Source: DASVHS01 sp036001325
GTDB lineage: Bacteria > Acidobacteriota > Thermoanaerobaculia > Gp7-AA8
Direction: 5' to 3'
NCBI GenBank assembly: GCA_036001325.1
Contig: DASYUK010000003.1
Location: 1-12,149 of the forward strand
DNA: 12,149 nucleotides
Shown: positions 9,320 through 12,149 of the stretch, piece by piece
How positions within the stretch are numbered: position 1 is the stretch's first letter
Layout: every line of letters begins with the position of its first letter
Translations under genes and position numbers: made by a program
The notes under the pieces: generated by a model
Databases searched by the model: none
What the model was told of the DNA's origin: nothing
Seen by the model: only the letters and a program-made list of their open reading frames with translations

Positions 9320-12149
9320 ATGCGCACCGCTGTGACGACGCTGTGCCTCTTGCTGGCCATGACCATTTCCGCCGCCGAAGACATCCGCCTCGCCAACCTC
9401 AAGAAAGACGACGTCCTTCACGGCTTCCGCGTCGTGGCCGTCTATCTCAACGATGCCGATCAGCCGATGGGGGCGCGGTTCATTCATCGCCGGAGCGGCT
9501 TCACGTTCGATCTGCTGCAGATCGAATCGGTGCCGCAGGGCTACACCTGGGTGAACAGCATCCCCGTCTCCGACCAGGGCGAACCGCATACCCAGGAACA
9601 TCTACTCCTCGGCAAAGGGACGATGGGGCGCGCATTCGCGAGCCTCGACACGATGTGGCTCTCAGGATCGACCGCATTTACGCAGCAGTGGCGGACCAAC
9701 TATCCGTTCAACACCGCAGCCGGTGCCGATGTGTTCTTCAATCTCTACTCGCGGCAGCTCGACGCACTCCTCCATCCGAATTACACGGACGAGGAAATCC
9801 GTCGCGAGGTGCGCAACTTCGGCATAACCGAAGGTCCGGACAAGACGCTGCGCCTCGAGGAGAAGGGAAGCGTCTACAACGAGATGACCAGCTCGAGCGG
9901 CAATCCGTTCCGCGTGCTGTTTCGCGCGGCGACGCGTCTCGTCTACGGCCATCAACATCCGCTCGCCTACAACGCCGGCGGCGAGCCGGCCGGCATCCGC
10001 ACGATGAAGCCGGAGGACATCCGCAACTTCCACCGCAGCACGTACTACCTCGCGAACATGGGTACGATCGCGTCGTTCCCGAAGAGCGTGCCGATCGCGA
10101 CGATCCTCACGCGCGTCGATTCCGTCCTCGACAAAGTGGAGGCGGGAGCAAAGACGCGGGCAGCGAAGTCGCTCGACAACCTTCCGCAGCCACAACCATC
10201 GGCGGCCGGCATGATCGTGTACGGCGAATATCCGCATCGCAACGATCAGCAGCCGAGCCCGATGGGCATCTGGTGGGGCGCCGATCGCAAGCTCGACGCG
10301 AATGAAGAAGTTCTAGCGAATCTCTTCTTCGACAACATCGCCGGCGACCCGACGACGAATCTCTACAAGCTCTTCATCGATAGCAAGACGCGCAAGATGG
10401 ACATCGGCGCGAAGCAGATTTTCAACAATGTCGGCGAGGTCGGCGGGAATCCAATCTACATCGTGCTGACCGACGTTGCGCCATCGAACTTCAACGATGA
10501 AAAAGTCGTCGCGATTCGCACGGTTATCACCGATGAGATCAAGCGCATCGCCGCGCTGCCCGATGGTTCGACAGAACTGAAAGAGTTCAACGATCGCATC
10601 GCCAGCCGCCTCATCGAGCTGCGACGCGATCTCGCGAAGTTCGTGAATACACCGCCGGGCTTCGGATTCCGCGGCGGCGGCTCAGCCTGGGCCGATCGCC
10701 TCTTCGAGCTGGAGAAGACCGGAGCGTTCAAACGATCGGTGACGCTGAAGCCGCAGATCGCGTTCGTGCAGAAACTCCTCGCGTCGGATCACAACTTCTG
10801 GCGTGAATATCTCGCGAAGTGGCACATCACGGACAAGACTCCGTACGCAGCCGCGGCTCGGCCCAGTCCGGCGCTGCTGCAACGCGAAGAATCGGAGCGC
10901 ATCGCCCGCGCAAATGCCGAAGCCGCGCGACTCACGAGGGAGTATGGCCTGTCGGACACGCAGGAGGCGATCAAGCGCTACCGCACCGAATACGACGCCG
11001 CCACCAACGAAATCGAGCAGGAAGCGAAGAAAATCGCACCCCCGGAGTTCGTGAAGTCTCCGCCGATGACCCTCGACGATCAATTGCAGTACGAGACGCG
11101 GACACTCGATGGCAACGTGCCGTTCGTCGTCTCGAAGTTTGACAACATGACCAGCGGCATGCTCGGCGTCGCGCTGCGACTCGACGGCGTGCCGCGCGAG
11201 CAGCTTCGCTATGTCTCGCTGCTTCCCGCTTTGCTCACGCGCGTCGGCGTGATCGAGAGCGGCAAACCGGTCCCGTACGAGGAGATGAGCGAGCGGCTGA
11301 AGAGGGAGATCCTCTCGCTCGATTCCGTCTTCTCGACAAATCCCCGCACCGCGCGCGTCGAGCTCGTCGTGCGCGGCGACGGCATCGGCGAGCCGGAGCT
11401 GCGCCGCGCGATCAACTGGATGGATCTCGTGCTCGATCACCCCGACTGGCGGCCCGAGAACCTGCCACGCATCCGCGACGTCGTCGATCAGTTGCTGAGC
11501 ACGCTGCGCAATACGATGCAGGGATCGGAAGAGTCGTGGGTGTTGAATCCCGCGAACGCGTATCGCATGCAGCGCAACGCGCCGTTCCTCGCCGCCGATT
11601 CATTTCTCACGCGTGCGCACAACGCGCTACGTCTGCGGTGGCTGCTCAAGGATGCTGCGCCGAGCGATGCGGCGTTCTTGACCGAGCTCGCCGACGCCGC
11701 GAAGACCATGGGTCGCGCGGAGCTGAAGGCGATGATCGCGAAACGGTCGGCCACCGCTAAACCGATCGAGCAGGAAGCGCTGAAAGATCTCGATCTCGCG
11801 CTGATCGATATTCCCGACAGCAGTCTGGCGATGGATTGGGCGTATCTCTGCACGGCCATGCGCGACGATCTCCTGACGCCGCCGGCGCAGGCGCTCGCGC
11901 AGCTCGACGCGGTGCGGCGCTCCATTCTCAACACCAGCGGCGCGCGCATGTATATGGTTGGCTCGACAGCGCTCGAGAACGCGGTGATGCCGCAGGTCCA
12001 GGCGTTCGAATCGCAGCTCAGTGTGGCGTCGCTGACCTCGGCGGCGAGATCTACAGGACCACTGATCAACGACCGCCTCCTTCAGCGCGACCCGTCAGCG
12101 ACAAACCCCATCTACGTCGGACTACTTGCACCGAATATGAAGGGCGGCG
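9320..12149 (+). CDS. Secreted M16 metallopeptidase, PreP-like (partial, runs off right edge)
   Basis: M16 peptidases are zinc enzymes that enclose and degrade peptides. About 943 codons are present with no stop. A signal peptide (1-19, LCLLLAMTISAA, cleavage near Ala19) predicts export to the periplasm. The inverted zinc motif HTQEH (90-94) supplies His90, Glu93 and His94. The third ligand is probably Glu188 in KGSVYNEM (182-189); the 94-residue spacing from His94 fits the presequence-protease (M16C) type rather than the ~76 of classic M16. A coiled, charged linker (about 510-575, residues such as REESERIARANAEAARL) separates the two halves, and a second inactive-type half follows. At least 943 residues fits PreP-like single-chain enzymes of around 1,000. 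Periplasmic peptide clearance is the likely role, by inference. Confidence 0.92.
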   Translation, partial: MRTAVTTLCLLLAMTISAAEDIRLANLKKDDVLHGFRVVAVYLNDADQPMGARFIHRRSGFTFDLLQIESVPQGYTWVNSIPVSDQGEPHTQEHLLLGKGTMGRAFASLDTMWLSGSTAFTQQWRTNYPFNTAAGADVFFNLYSRQLDALLHPNYTDEEIRREVRNFGITEGPDKTLRLEEKGSVYNEMTSSSGNPFRVLFRAATRLVYGHQHPLAYNAGGEPAGIRTMKPEDIRNFHRSTYYLANMGTIASFPKSVPIATILTRVDSVLDKVEAGAKTRAAKSLDNLPQPQPSAAGMIVYGEYPHRNDQQPSPMGIWWGADRKLDANEEVLANLFFDNIAGDPTTNLYKLFIDSKTRKMDIGAKQIFNNVGEVGGNPIYIVLTDVAPSNFNDEKVVAIRTVITDEIKRIAALPDGSTELKEFNDRIASRLIELRRDLAKFVNTPPGFGFRGGGSAWADRLFELEKTGAFKRSVTLKPQIAFVQKLLASDHNFWREYLAKWHITDKTPYAAAARPSPALLQREESERIARANAEAARLTREYGLSDTQEAIKRYRTEYDAATNEIEQEAKKIAPPEFVKSPPMTLDDQLQYETRTLDGNVPFVVSKFDNMTSGMLGVALRLDGVPREQLRYVSLLPALLTRVGVIESGKPVPYEEMSERLKREILSLDSVFSTNPRTARVELVVRGDGIGEPELRRAINWMDLVLDHPDWRPENLPRIRDVVDQLLSTLRNTMQGSEESWVLNPANAYRMQRNAPFLAADSFLTRAHNALRLRWLLKDAAPSDAAFLTELADAAKTMGRAELKAMIAKRSATAKPIEQEALKDLDLALIDIPDSSLAMDWAYLCTAMRDDLLTPPAQALAQLDAVRRSILNTSGARMYMVGSTALENAVMPQVQAFESQLSVASLTSAARSTGPLINDRLLQRDPSATNPIYVGLLAPNMKGG

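Noticed and set aside
9290..9601. N-terminal extension of the sulfatase-family protein
   Set aside because: The extra 104 codons are antisense to the M16 signal peptide and zinc motif; the membrane-protein start at 9289 is family-like.
9289..10305. Plus-strand frame overlapping the M16 gene start
   Set aside because: Arg/Ser-rich translation out of frame with the M16 protein, which has a good ribosome binding site, signal peptide and catalytic motif.
10682..11440. Minus-strand frame of about 250 codons in the M16 gene
   Set aside because: Shadow of the M16 reading frame, which is open through the region with consistent family-like sequence.

Overview
The window is GC-rich, bacterial and gene-dense. 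The protein set (diderm-style exported proteins, a rhodanese/MauE pair, an MdoB/LtaS-like membrane sulfatase, a PreP-like M16 peptidase, and a glycosyltransferase-like protein of a type I associate with Acidobacteriota) suggests a Gram-negative bacterium, perhaps Acidobacteriota. That placement is inference, since there is no rRNA or marker gene to fix it.

Left end (1-1148): a piece of an integron. A toxin-antitoxin pair of the HigB2/HigA2 type (221-825) is followed by a well-formed attC site (835-971). The first bases of the cassette (TTAGCC at 149-154, completing GTTAGCC at 148-154) are the exact complement of the attC left core GGCTAAC (835-841), so the cassette can be delimited as about 149-965. 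The right arm of an upstream attC is visible just before it. After it comes the start of another cassette (966 onward) carrying the N-terminus of a probable HTH protein, broken near 1098. The chromosomal backbone follows with rsmE.

Backbone 1 (1149-2310): rsmE (minus strand) and a STAS-domain anti-sigma factor antagonist (plus strand) diverge from a 31-bp-arm inverted repeat built of CGTAGGT units that fills almost all of the intergenic space.

Mobile remnant (2337-2975): a 639-bp group II intron derivative on the minus strand. The 5' end, domain I to IV sequence, the first ~45 codons of the reverse transcriptase, domain V and domain VI are present; the rest of the reverse transcriptase is deleted. 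Three tandem hairpins (2981-3052) lie between it and the glycosyltransferase-like gene.

Backbone 2 (3068-7514): a glycosyltransferase-like membrane protein (minus) diverges from a three-gene set, glgX (glycogen debranching), an exported or membrane-anchored rhodanese, and a MauE/DoxX-type membrane protein. The three are packed end to start (rhodanese and MauE overlap by 4 bp). The rhodanese linker contains a palindromic repeat that has been absorbed into the reading frame.

Backbone 3 (7475-12149): an MdoB/LtaS-like membrane sulfatase (minus), whose 3' end overlaps the MauE gene by 40 bp, diverges over only 30 bp from a secreted PreP-like M16 metallopeptidase that runs off the right edge. The most distinctive content is the layered mobile DNA at the left: a complete cassette with readable boundaries, the decaying end of an array, and a gutted group II intron nearby.
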